A stretch of DNA of 14,660 bases from Thermoplasmata archaeon M9B2D (GCA_002900555.1 MUGD01000046.1:1-14660); one strand, 5' to 3'; shown: positions 1-6,848, numbered from the stretch's first letter. The notes: a model not told the origin generated them from the letters alone. Numbers and translations: made by a program.

Positions 1-397
1 CTTGACAGGGGTGTTCTTTGTTATCAAGCCCGTTAATGACTGGTACGGTCGCATGTTTCGCAAGCTCTTTCATCGCATCGTTGCTTTTCGCACGATACAT
101 GATCATGTCAACGTAGCGGGAGAGTACCAGTGCGGTGTCCTGAATGCTTTCCCCGCGTCCGAGCTGGATGTCGCTTGTGGAAAGGAAGATCGCATGACCA
201 CCAAGTAGGGTCATACCGGTCTCAAAAGAAACTCGTGTCCTGGTGCTGGGTTTCTCAAAGATCATCCCAAGGGTTTTTCCTTTCAGATGTTCAATCCGTT
301 TCCCTTTCTTGGCCTGTCGTTTGAGGTTCATGCTTAGTCTGATGATATCGTGGAGGTCGTCTTGTATATCTACCATGGAGATAAGGTCTCGTTTCAT
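1..397 (-). CDS. argF: Ornithine carbamoyltransferase, N-terminal part (cut by window edge)
   Basis: Transfers the carbamoyl group of carbamoyl phosphate to ornithine, giving citrulline (cytoplasmic arginine synthesis, or the reverse in catabolism). I translated the minus strand from the ATG at 397-395 and obtained 132 residues open to the window edge. The carbamoyl-phosphate-binding motif STRTR is at residues 51-55, in the context FEKPSTRTRVSFETG. QLGRGESIQDTA follows at about 78-89, and the last residues are HPCQ (129-132), the second carbamoyl-phosphate motif. These contexts are typical of ornithine rather than aspartate carbamoyltransferase. The ornithine-binding C-terminal domain lies outside the window. 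The frame is open upstream to a stop near 415, with no other ATG in frame, so this start is the best choice. The gene is divergent from fen1, with 82 bases between the starts. Confidence 0.93.
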   Translation of the reverse strand, partial: MKRDLISMVDIQDDLHDIIRLSMNLKRQAKKGKRIEHLKGKTLGMIFEKPSTRTRVSFETGMTLLGGHAIFLSTSDIQLGRGESIQDTALVLSRYVDMIMYRAKSNDAMKELAKHATVPVINGLDNKEHPCQ

Positions 398-479
398 CGA
401 ACATGGGAATCTGCCTTCCTTGTTTAAACGTATCGGGTGTCAGAAAGGCATTTATCCCGTGAACTGATGTGTATGTTTC

Positions 480-1505
480 ATGGGCGTTGATCTCGGGGAG
501 TTGTTCACCAAGGAGCCATGTGCGTTTGAGGATTTCGGAAACCGCATCATCGTTCTTGATGCACATAACATCCTTCATCAGTTTCTCTCCAGTATCCGTC
601 AGCGGGATGGGACCCCGTTAAAGGATTCACAAGGAAGAATCACGTCTCATCTCTCTGGACTGCTGTATCGGACGGCACATATGGTGGAAGCACAGATCCG
701 TCCGGTGTACGTGTTCGATGGGCAGCCGCATCCATTAAAGGCTCGAACTATCCAGCAGCGACGGCAGCGAAAAGAGCAGGCGGAGCGCGAATGGAAGGAA
801 GCATTAGAGAGAGGTGATCTGGAAACAGCGAAAACAAAGGCGCAACAAACATCTCGGGTGACAAGCGATATTATTGAACAAAGCAAACAACTCCTTGCAG
901 TGCTTGGGATCCCCTTTTTTCAAGCACCATCGGAAGGCGAAGCGCAGGCAAGCTCCATGGTTCAGAAGGGAGATGCATACGCAGTCGGGTCGCAGGATTT
1001 TGATTGTCTTTTATTCGGTGCGCCTCTCTTGGTGCGAAACTTAACCTCTTCGGAAAAACGAAAACTGCCAAACAAACAGGCGTATACAAGCGTTCACCCT
1101 GAAAGAATTCATCTAGAATCTGGTCTTCAGAAGCTTGAAATCTCACGAGAACAACTTGTTGATATCGCCTTGCTTGTTGGAACGGATTTTAATGATGGAG
1201 TGAGAGGATTCGGCCCCAAAAAAAGCCTTAAACTACTTAAAGAAAAAGGAAGTCTTGAACAAGCCTTAGACGACCTTCCCGAACCGCGTCTCTCATCAAA
1301 TGATATAGAGACCTTACGAACGATATTTCTTAAACCTGCAGTTTCAACAACGTACTGCCTTCAGTGGGAAAAAATAGATACTGATGCGGCGATTCGTCTT
1401 CTCTGTGATGAGTTCCAGTTCTCCAAGGATCGTGTCAAACCAGTTCTTGAGCATTTTTCATCACTGCATCAAACGACTCACCAGAAAAACCTCTTTGAGT
1501 TTTGA
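480..1505 (+). CDS. fen: Flap endonuclease 1 (FEN1/XPG family)
   Basis: Structure-specific nuclease that removes 5' flaps during Okazaki-fragment maturation and base-excision repair. The 341-residue length is normal for archaeal FEN1. The XPG N domain starts at MGVDLGELF, and the two-metal site is complete: D27 (in VLDAHN), D80 (VFDGQ), E152 and E154 (SEGEA), D173 and D175 (SQDFD) and D236 (GTDFND). The helix-hairpin-helix GVRGFGPKKSLKLLKEKG follows at about 241-258. The last seven residues, QKNLFEF, form a PCNA-interacting (PIP) motif, so the protein probably acts at the sliding clamp. The start at 480 fits because MGVD is the usual N terminus, whose amino group takes part in the FEN1 fold. 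No clear Shine-Dalgarno sequence is visible. A weak TATA-like catttatc at 449-456 would fit a leaderless message. Confidence 0.96.
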   Translation: MGVDLGELFTKEPCAFEDFGNRIIVLDAHNILHQFLSSIRQRDGTPLKDSQGRITSHLSGLLYRTAHMVEAQIRPVYVFDGQPHPLKARTIQQRRQRKEQAEREWKEALERGDLETAKTKAQQTSRVTSDIIEQSKQLLAVLGIPFFQAPSEGEAQASSMVQKGDAYAVGSQDFDCLLFGAPLLVRNLTSSEKRKLPNKQAYTSVHPERIHLESGLQKLEISREQLVDIALLVGTDFNDGVRGFGPKKSLKLLKEKGSLEQALDDLPEPRLSSNDIETLRTIFLKPAVSTTYCLQWEKIDTDAAIRLLCDEFQFSKDRVKPVLEHFSSLHQTTHQKNLFEF

Positions 1506-1761
1506 TAGTAATACACCTATATCTCTTTCTATCGTAATGCATGTAAATTACATCATAAATATCCTTTCTGTACCAAAAAATATATTTTCTTAAATATTAT
1601 ATAAAAATTTACCTATTTATAAGTACCAGTACGCCTAATTCTGTATTTTTTTTGACTAATTCCGTCAGATTTATTTCTAAAAGAAAACTATATATAGATA
1701 TTATAGAGTTAAGTATAAAGTGAAAACACTATATCAATCTTATAGAAAATAGGGGAATACT
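1506..1761 (+). promoter_or_regulatory. AT-rich intergenic promoter region of the C25 peptidase gene
   Basis: This 256-base stretch is much richer in A+T than the flanking genes and holds no supportable ORF. The best archaeal TATA box is actatatatagata at 1688-1700, which would place the transcript start near 1720 and leave a leader of about 40 bases. A small inverted repeat, agtg-aaaa-cact, lies at about 1719-1730, close to the predicted start site. The Shine-Dalgarno sequence aggggaa is at 1751-1757, just before the ATG at 1762. Further upstream is a perfect odd palindrome, atgtaaattacat (1541-1553), which could be an operator. An eight-T run at 1646-1653 may end fen1 transcripts. These assignments rest on sequence pattern only. 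Confidence 0.6.
1541..1553. promoter_or_regulatory. 13-bp palindrome, possible operator
   Basis: The arms atgtaa and ttacat are perfectly complementary around a single central base. The site lies 36 bases past the fen1 stop and 135 bases upstream of the edge of the C25 TATA box. In such AT-rich DNA a site like this can occur by chance, so the operator role is only a suggestion. Confidence 0.25.
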
Positions 1762-4164
1762 ATGAAAAAGAAGACCATGAGGAAGTTATTAATACTTATT
1801 GTAGGCCTTTTTATTACAACAACCAGCGTTCTTCCAAGCATCGGCAGCACACCACTGCAAACAAATGTTGCTTGGGGTCAGAGCATAACAAAAACAACAG
1901 ACAGCATCAGTATCGAGGTCCATAGCACGGACGATGCCATCACGATTGATTATACACTAGATACGTTTGCAATGAAACCAGTGATGATCGATGAAATCGA
2001 ATACACCCTAATCACCCTTGGAAAGGAAGCAAACAGCTTGGTTGCAGGTGCACCGGACCTCCCATACATCGCCCGCAGCATCATCATCCCGGATGCGGGG
2101 ACTATGGACATCCAGGTCATCGAAACACAGTATATTGATTATGAAAACATGCTTATTGCCCCCTCAAAAGGCAATCTACCACGAACAGTGGACCCTGAAG
2201 ATGTTCCCTATACGTTCGGAGCAATGTACAGCCAGAATCTCTGGTATCCGACGCAAATTGCCCAGCTACAGGAACCATACATCCTTCGTGATTTCCGTGG
2301 GCAAGTCATCACCATCTCTCCCTTCCAATATAATCCCGTGACAGCAACCCTTCGGTTCTACACCGATATCACTATTCAGGTCACCTTAAAAGAAAATGAC
2401 CTTGCCCCAAGTCTAACCGCAGTAAAACAGCTGGATCGTGTCGATAGTGATTTTTACTCTATTTACGAACGGCATTTCATCAACTACGATACGTCCCGAT
2501 ATACCCCAGTATCAGAGCAGGGCAACATGCTGGTCATCACCTATGACGCGTTTTACTATGACATGTTGCCGTTCGTTGAATGGAAAAACTTTAAAGGCAT
2601 ACCAACTGAGATGATAAACGTCTCATCAATTGGAAACAATGCCAATGCCATTAAAACATATATCACCAACTACTATAACACCAACGGTCTGACATTTGTC
2701 TTATTGGTCGGCGATGCTGCGCAGGTCGCACCTGGAACCAGCGGATCAATAGCATCTGACCCATGGTACTCGTTTATTGCCGGCTCAGATTATTACGCTG
2801 AACTCTTCGTCGGCCGATTCTCTGCTGAGAACACCCAGCATGTGATCACACAGGTCAACAGAACCATCATGTACGAACGCTACCCGATGATTGATGGCGA
2901 ATGGTACCATGAAGGGTTAGGTATTGCGTCGACCCAGGGTGCCGGTATCGGTGATATGGGGGAAGCTGATAATGTCCATATGGATATCATCCGTGGAAAA
3001 CTTCTTAATTACACATATACCCTTGTCGATCAGATTTATGATCCAACTGGAACCGCAGCGCAGGTAAGCGCCGCTCTCAACGATGGACGCAGCATTATAA
3101 ACTATTGTGGTCATGGGTCAACTACCTCCTGGGGAACAACCGGTTTTAGCAACACCCACGTGAACGCGCTCGTAAACTATTATATGGTGCCGTTTATCAA
3201 CTCGGTCGCCTGTGTGAACGGCGCGTTTGTGTCAACCACCTGTTTTGCGGAGGCGTGGCTGCGTGCAACACAAGATGGAAAGCCCACCGGTGCTATTGGT
3301 GCATTCATGTCTACAATAAGTCAAAGCTGGGCGCCCCCGATGAGAGCGCAAGATGAATCCGTTGACATCCTTGTTGAATCCTATCCAGACAACAAAAAAA
3401 CCACCTTTGGAGCATTGATGTTCCATGGGTGTATGAACATGAACGATGTCTATGGATCGGCGGGATACACCGAAACCGCGGCATGGACCGTATTTGGTGA
3501 CCCCTCTGTGCAAGTCCGGACAAAGACCCCAGTTGAGATGACCGTAGAACATGACACTTTTATCAACAACGGCGCCACAAGCTTTGAAGTTGATGTGCCC
3601 GGCTTCCCTGGAGCGTTATGTGCAATCTCCAAGGACTCGGTATTACTTGGGAATGGATACACGGATGAATCGGGACATGCGGTGATTGAGTTTCATGAGC
3701 CGCTTGCCGGAGGAGACTTTGTTGACTTTGTCGTAACTGCATACAATGCCCTTCCGTACATCACTTCCTTATCGGTTGGTGAACCAAATTACCCTCCGCT
3801 CATCCCGCAAAAACCAGAAGGTCCTTCGTCCGGGAAACCCGGTTCTTCCTACCTCTATCGCACCTCAACAACCGACGCGGATGAAGACCCTATCTACTAT
3901 CTTTGGGATTGGGGTGATGGTAGCTTTAGTGAATGGATAGGACCGTTTAACTCTGGTGAAACAGCGACGGTGCTCCATGCCTGGTCAGAAGAAGGCACCT
4001 ACGCAGTTCGTGTAAAGGCAAAAGACGCACTTGGCGCAGAGACCGACTGGTCAGAGCCTCTCGATATCACGATGCCAGTATCCAGCCGCCTCTTTGTGTT
4101 CCTACAAAATCATTTCCCATATCTTTCCCGCATCCTTGAGATGATCAGACAACTGATCATCTAA
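1762..4164 (+). CDS. Secreted gingipain-like cysteine peptidase (C25) with PKD domain
   Basis: Predicted extracellular endopeptidase cutting after arginine. Residues 1-29 are a signal peptide (Lys-rich start, LLILIVGLF core), and about 45-246 are a C25 propeptide (DVPYTFG, EPYILRDFRG). R246-Y247 (SRYTPV) matches the junction where Rgp gingipain matures. The C25 catalytic domain spans about 247-590: H451 in INYCGHGS and C484 in NSVACVNG. By alignment from memory with RgpB, H211, C244 and the Arg-selecting D163 correspond to H451, C484 and D403 at a constant offset of 240, and W284 to W523. The RgpB third catalytic residue E152 is Q392 here. An Ig-like domain (about 590-673), a PKD domain (about 678-771, WDWGDGS) and a hydrophobic tail (772-800) follow. 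There is no type IX sorting domain. The start has a good Shine-Dalgarno sequence. The deiminase gene follows 72 bases later on the same strand. Confidence 0.95.
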   Translation: MKKKTMRKLLILIVGLFITTTSVLPSIGSTPLQTNVAWGQSITKTTDSISIEVHSTDDAITIDYTLDTFAMKPVMIDEIEYTLITLGKEANSLVAGAPDLPYIARSIIIPDAGTMDIQVIETQYIDYENMLIAPSKGNLPRTVDPEDVPYTFGAMYSQNLWYPTQIAQLQEPYILRDFRGQVITISPFQYNPVTATLRFYTDITIQVTLKENDLAPSLTAVKQLDRVDSDFYSIYERHFINYDTSRYTPVSEQGNMLVITYDAFYYDMLPFVEWKNFKGIPTEMINVSSIGNNANAIKTYITNYYNTNGLTFVLLVGDAAQVAPGTSGSIASDPWYSFIAGSDYYAELFVGRFSAENTQHVITQVNRTIMYERYPMIDGEWYHEGLGIASTQGAGIGDMGEADNVHMDIIRGKLLNYTYTLVDQIYDPTGTAAQVSAALNDGRSIINYCGHGSTTSWGTTGFSNTHVNALVNYYMVPFINSVACVNGAFVSTTCFAEAWLRATQDGKPTGAIGAFMSTISQSWAPPMRAQDESVDILVESYPDNKKTTFGALMFHGCMNMNDVYGSAGYTETAAWTVFGDPSVQVRTKTPVEMTVEHDTFINNGATSFEVDVPGFPGALCAISKDSVLLGNGYTDESGHAVIEFHEPLAGGDFVDFVVTAYNALPYITSLSVGEPNYPPLIPQKPEGPSSGKPGSSYLYRTSTTDADEDPIYYLWDWGDGSFSEWIGPFNSGETATVLHAWSEEGTYAVRVKAKDALGAETDWSEPLDITMPVSSRLFVFLQNHFPYLSRILEMIRQLII
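3793..4074 (+). repeat. PKD module copy 1 (in C25 peptidase)
   Basis: Encodes residues 678-771 of the peptidase. It is closely similar to 5623-5904 in the deiminase gene. Shared blocks include YLWDW.DG, S.WIGPF, TYAVRVKAKD versus TYSIRVKAKD, and TDWSEPL. The similarity points to duplication or module exchange between the neighbours. Confidence 0.85.
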
Positions 4165-4189
4165 GTTCTTTCCTTTTTTCTTTTTATCT
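4141..4189 (+). terminator. Hairpin plus T-rich tract at the end of the C25 gene
   Basis: The 8-bp arms atgatcag (4141-4148) and ctgatcat (4153-4160) are perfectly complementary around the loop acaa. The hairpin lies inside the last codons, ending just before the stop at 4162-4164. A pyrimidine/T-rich run follows at 4166-4188 (ctttccttttttcttttt). This looks like an intrinsic terminator or a processing/attenuation element. If it works, the downstream deiminase gene would depend on read-through or its own promoter. The sequence tctattaaaaaagaaaa at 4186-4202 could be such a promoter's TATA element. Confidence 0.55.
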
Positions 4190-4236
4190 ATTAAAAAAGA
4201 AAATAGTGCAAAGGCACCATTCCATTGGGGGATAGT

Positions 4237-6012
4237 ATGATAGATACGAAAAAAAAAGCGGCACTCTGTGGTATACTTCTTATAGTGGTACTGTGTATGC
4301 CGGTAACGTCCTTTAGTGCAGCATCATGGGATGAGACCGATGTCTTTATGCAAACCGGCGTTGTGTTTGCTCCGCCCTTGCCAGTCCGTCAGCCCGCTGA
4401 GTTTGAGCCGATGGAAGGCGTTCTTATTCGCTACCCGTTTGGGATATCGTACCAGTTAATCAAGGAGATGGCAGAGGACGTCACGGTTGTCACCATTGTT
4501 GGAAGCACCTCTCAACAAAACACGGTTATCTCACAGTATCAGAGCAATGGTATAGATCTTTCTCATTGTACTTTTCTTATCGCTCCTACAGATTCGTACT
4601 GGACCAGGGACTATGGCCCTTGGTTTATCTTCACAGGTGCTAATGAACAAGGTGTCGTTGATTTTACATATAACCGGCCGCGCCCGAATGATAATCAAAT
4701 CCCATTGGCATACGCAAACAACCAAAGCATCCCCTATTATTTCATGTCTCTTACGCACGCAGGTGGGAACTATATGACCGATGGCCAAGGTATTTCAATA
4801 TCCACGGATCTCGTCTGGTCTGAAAACCCTGGGCTTAGCCATGAGCAAATCGATCAACTGATGAGCGACAATCTTGGAGTGCATACGTATCACGTTGTCC
4901 CTGATGTGAATGGAGAGTACATCAAACATATTGACTGTTGGGCGAAATATCTTGCACCGGACGTTATTCTCATCAGGGAGGTTCCTTCAAGTCATTCTCA
5001 GTACACTCTCATAGAGGCAGCTGTTGATTATTTCGAATCACAGATCAGCTGCTATGGAACGCCCTATGAGGTTGTCCGAGTGTACACACCAAACAATGAG
5101 CCGTATACAAATTCACTTATTTTGAATAATAAGGTGTTTGTGCCGATAATGGGGACCTCATGGGATGCTGCTGCGATCCAGTCGTATCAGAACGCGATGC
5201 CAGGGTATGAAATCCTAGGGTTTACGGGATCCTGGGTGTCTTCTGATGCGATACATTGCAGGACAATGGGCATCACTGATCGTCATATGCTCTACATCGA
5301 GCATATCCCGCTTCGTGGGAATCAATCCGGTCAAGATGGATATGAGATCCAAGCGAAAATATATCCTTACAGCGGGCAGCCTCTCGTCAGCATGTCTACA
5401 GGGGTATATTGGAGGACTGATTTGGGGAGTTGGAACTTTATCCAAATGGAACCTCAGGGGGATGACTTGTATCATGCGATGATTCCCTTGCAGGAAAATG
5501 GCACCGTTGTATCGTATTACATCCATGCAGAAGACGCGTCAGATAGAACGGAGAATCATCCCTATATCGGTGCGGCGGATGCGCATGTCTTTACTGCGTA
5601 TGGTGATGTCCAACAAAACACACCTCCGGAAATTCCACAGCAACCTTCTGGGCAGACGTCCGGAAAGGTTGGTGCAATCTACCTCTATTCGACCGTGACT
5701 ACTGATGTCGATGGTGATTCGGTGTTCTACCTATGGGATTGGGATGATGGGAATTTCAGCGACTGGATTGGACCATTTTCATCAGATGAGACCGCGACTG
5801 CTCAGCACTCCTGGTCTGTCAAGGGCACGTATTCCATACGGGTCAAGGCAAAAGACGTCTACGGTAAGGAGACCGATTGGTCCGAGCCTCTTGCGGTGAC
5901 GATGCCACGGAATACTTTCAGCAGGGTGTTGTTTTTTGAGCGGTTGGAGCGCTTGTTCCCGAATATCTTTTTACTCTTTTTTGGAATTTTTAACAGGATC
6001 AACGCTGTATAA
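4237..6012 (+). CDS. Secreted peptidylarginine deiminase (PPAD type) with PKD domain
   Basis: Predicted to convert C-terminal arginine of peptides to citrulline and ammonia outside the cell. The ATG at 4237 is chosen because ggggga lies just upstream (591 aa); an in-frame TTG at 4225 would overlap that site. Residues 1-28 are a signal peptide. The guanidino-modifying catalytic domain spans about 45-355: W122 and D125 (WTRDYGPW), R147 and R149 (NRPRPND), Y228, H231 and D233 (KHIDCW), N292 and nucleophile C341 (AIHCRT). Compared from memory with P. gingivalis PPAD (W127, D130, R152, R154, Y233, H236, D238, N297, C351), all match at an offset of 5 until a small gap before the Cys. In PPAD the two arginines bind the substrate carboxylate, which argues against agmatine deiminase. 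An Ig-like domain (about 360-455), a PKD domain (463-556) and a hydrophobic tail (557-591) follow; there is no type IX domain. Confidence 0.93.
   Translation: MIDTKKKAALCGILLIVVLCMPVTSFSAASWDETDVFMQTGVVFAPPLPVRQPAEFEPMEGVLIRYPFGISYQLIKEMAEDVTVVTIVGSTSQQNTVISQYQSNGIDLSHCTFLIAPTDSYWTRDYGPWFIFTGANEQGVVDFTYNRPRPNDNQIPLAYANNQSIPYYFMSLTHAGGNYMTDGQGISISTDLVWSENPGLSHEQIDQLMSDNLGVHTYHVVPDVNGEYIKHIDCWAKYLAPDVILIREVPSSHSQYTLIEAAVDYFESQISCYGTPYEVVRVYTPNNEPYTNSLILNNKVFVPIMGTSWDAAAIQSYQNAMPGYEILGFTGSWVSSDAIHCRTMGITDRHMLYIEHIPLRGNQSGQDGYEIQAKIYPYSGQPLVSMSTGVYWRTDLGSWNFIQMEPQGDDLYHAMIPLQENGTVVSYYIHAEDASDRTENHPYIGAADAHVFTAYGDVQQNTPPEIPQQPSGQTSGKVGAIYLYSTVTTDVDGDSVFYLWDWDDGNFSDWIGPFSSDETATAQHSWSVKGTYSIRVKAKDVYGKETDWSEPLAVTMPRNTFSRVLFFERLERLFPNIFLLFFGIFNRINAV
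5623..5904 (+). repeat. PKD module copy 2 (in deiminase)
   Basis: Encodes residues 463-556 of the deiminase and pairs with the module at 3793-4074. Both modules end in TDWSEPL..TMP and lead directly into a short hydrophobic C-terminal tail. Confidence 0.85.
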
Positions 6013-6036
6013 CGAACCCCTTTCTCTTTATTTTTT
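6013..6036 (+). terminator. T-rich tract after the deiminase gene
   Basis: The bases after the stop, ctttctctttattttttta, are a pyrimidine-rich run ending in seven T. Such runs are typical archaeal terminators. The run overlaps the 3' end of the convergent DUF4314 gene. Confidence 0.45.
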
Positions 6037-6231
6037 TACGACTTTATACTTGTCGATGGGATCAAGCAGTGCGAGATGTTCACCGTTATCCCATTGAACC
6101 CAGACCAGGGTTTCATCTGTCTCGCGTTCTATTTTGGTAACTATTCCTTGAGAACCCGGCCTTAGTTTCGTCATCGAATCGTTTATGAAGACAAGTTCGA
6201 CACGGTCACCGATTCCTATTTTTTTTTTCAT
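6028..6231 (-). CDS. DUF4314 family small SH3-like protein
   Basis: A 67-residue soluble protein matching the DUF4314 pattern: GDRVELVF near residues 8-15, then a charged loop, LRPGSQGIVTKI at about 23-34, WVQWDNGEHLALL at about 44-56, and a short end with DKYKVV. The family is probably an SH3-like beta barrel of unknown role. The start ATG at 6231 has a strong Shine-Dalgarno sequence (agggggat) eight or so bases upstream. The gene lies 22 bases downstream of tRNA-Gly on the same strand, so the two may share a transcript. It converges with the deiminase gene, with 15 bases between the ends. Confidence 0.8.
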   Translation of the reverse strand: MKKKIGIGDRVELVFINDSMTKLRPGSQGIVTKIERETDETLVWVQWDNGEHLALLDPIDKYKVVKK

Positions 6232-6253
6232 GTGTTATCCCCCTTATTTTTGA

Positions 6254-6325
6254 TGCGGGTAACGGGATTCGAACCCGTGTGACTAGCTTGGGAAGCTAAT
6301 ATCATAACCACTAGATCATACCCGC
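6254..6325 (-). tRNA. tRNA-Gly (anticodon CCC)
   Basis: Read on the minus strand, a complete cloverleaf folds. The acceptor arms are gcgggta and tacccgc. The D arm is atc...gat with agtggttat in the loop. The anticodon stem ttagc/gctag (one T-G pair) encloses the loop ttcccaa, giving anticodon CCC, which reads GGG glycine codons. The T arm acggg/cccgt has loop ttcgaat. There is no intron, CCA is not encoded, and the discriminator base is A (6254). Confidence 0.95.
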
Positions 6326-6408
6326 GTTTTTTCGTTCCTCGTTCGTCGTATCGTTGTTCTCGGATAGTACACTCCTTCTTATTTCTTTTGCTTGGAAAAA
6401 GACATTCT

Positions 6409-6747
6409 TTATGGAGTTATCACTTTATCTGATTTCATTAAGATAGAGACGACCTCTTGCATGTCAATAATGCGACCTATGGCTAGTTTCTTTTCGATTT
6501 CATAAAAACCAATGCAGGTCTGGCATGCAACAAGGTCAACCCCTGCTTTGGAAAGACCAGTTAACGCATCAAGTACAGATGATTGAGTGGTAAGCAGATG
6601 CACTGCTGAGTTATAAAAAATAATGGTATCTGGTTTCTTTGCTGATGCCCATAACTTACGAAGAAACGACCCGGTCATCGTTTTTCCCAGTTCATCACTT
6701 CCGTTTCCTAGCGCCTCACTGTGTAAAATAATAGTTGTGTTTGTCAT
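6409..6747 (-). CDS. DsrE-family protein like the C-terminal domain of YedF
   Basis: A cytoplasmic 112-residue single-domain protein. The pattern ILHSEALGNGSDELGKTM (near residues 7-24), the TIIFYNSAVHLL block, VACQTCIGFYEI and a final DKVITP match the C-terminal DsrE-like domain of YedF. In bacteria YedF is linked to selenium metabolism as a putative sulfur/selenium transfer protein. The N-terminal SirA/TusA-like domain of YedF is missing here. The CQTC pair corresponds to the cysteines conserved in the family. I start at the ATG at 6747, because aaaggtg (6753-6759) is a Shine-Dalgarno sequence five bases upstream; a GTG at 6753 overlaps it. The gene is divergent from the NosD-like gene. Its substrate is unknown. 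Confidence 0.8.
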   Translation of the reverse strand: MTNTTIILHSEALGNGSDELGKTMTGSFLRKLWASAKKPDTIIFYNSAVHLLTTQSSVLDALTGLSKAGVDLVACQTCIGFYEIEKKLAIGRIIDMQEVVSILMKSDKVITP

Positions 6748-6848
6748 AATCACACCTTTAGATATCCCCGTAAAACATATCCTATTCTAAAACCTTACGT
6801 GTTCCATAAACTTTTAGTCCTCTCTCCTGTTATCGTCCCTAGCATCCT
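6748..6848. promoter_or_regulatory. Divergent promoter region between DsrE-like and NosD-like genes
   Basis: 101 bases separate the two divergent starts. A TATA-like cataaactttta at 6805-6816 would fit the NosD-like gene with a short leader. That gene has no visible Shine-Dalgarno sequence. No convincing TATA box was found for the DsrE-like side. Confidence 0.3.

Noticed and set aside
1..397. Functional link between ornithine carbamoyltransferase and the citrulline-making deiminase
   Set aside because: The genes are about 4 kb apart, on opposite strands and separated by fen1. Peptidyl citrulline is not a direct substrate, so proximity is probably chance.
291..578. Minus-strand ORF of 95 codons spanning the argF-fen1 gap
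   Set aside because: It overlaps both real genes in other frames and shows no protein-family pattern; the real minus-strand frame here encodes ornithine carbamoyltransferase.
4225..4236. Upstream TTG start for the deiminase
   Set aside because: It overlaps the Shine-Dalgarno-like ggggga, which sits at the proper distance from the ATG at 4237; the signal peptide also begins better at MIDTKKK.
4237..6012. Annotation of the deiminase as a plain agmatine deiminase
   Set aside because: It has a signal peptide, an Ig-like domain, a PKD domain and the two arginines of the PPAD carboxylate clamp; agmatine deiminases are cytoplasmic and shorter.
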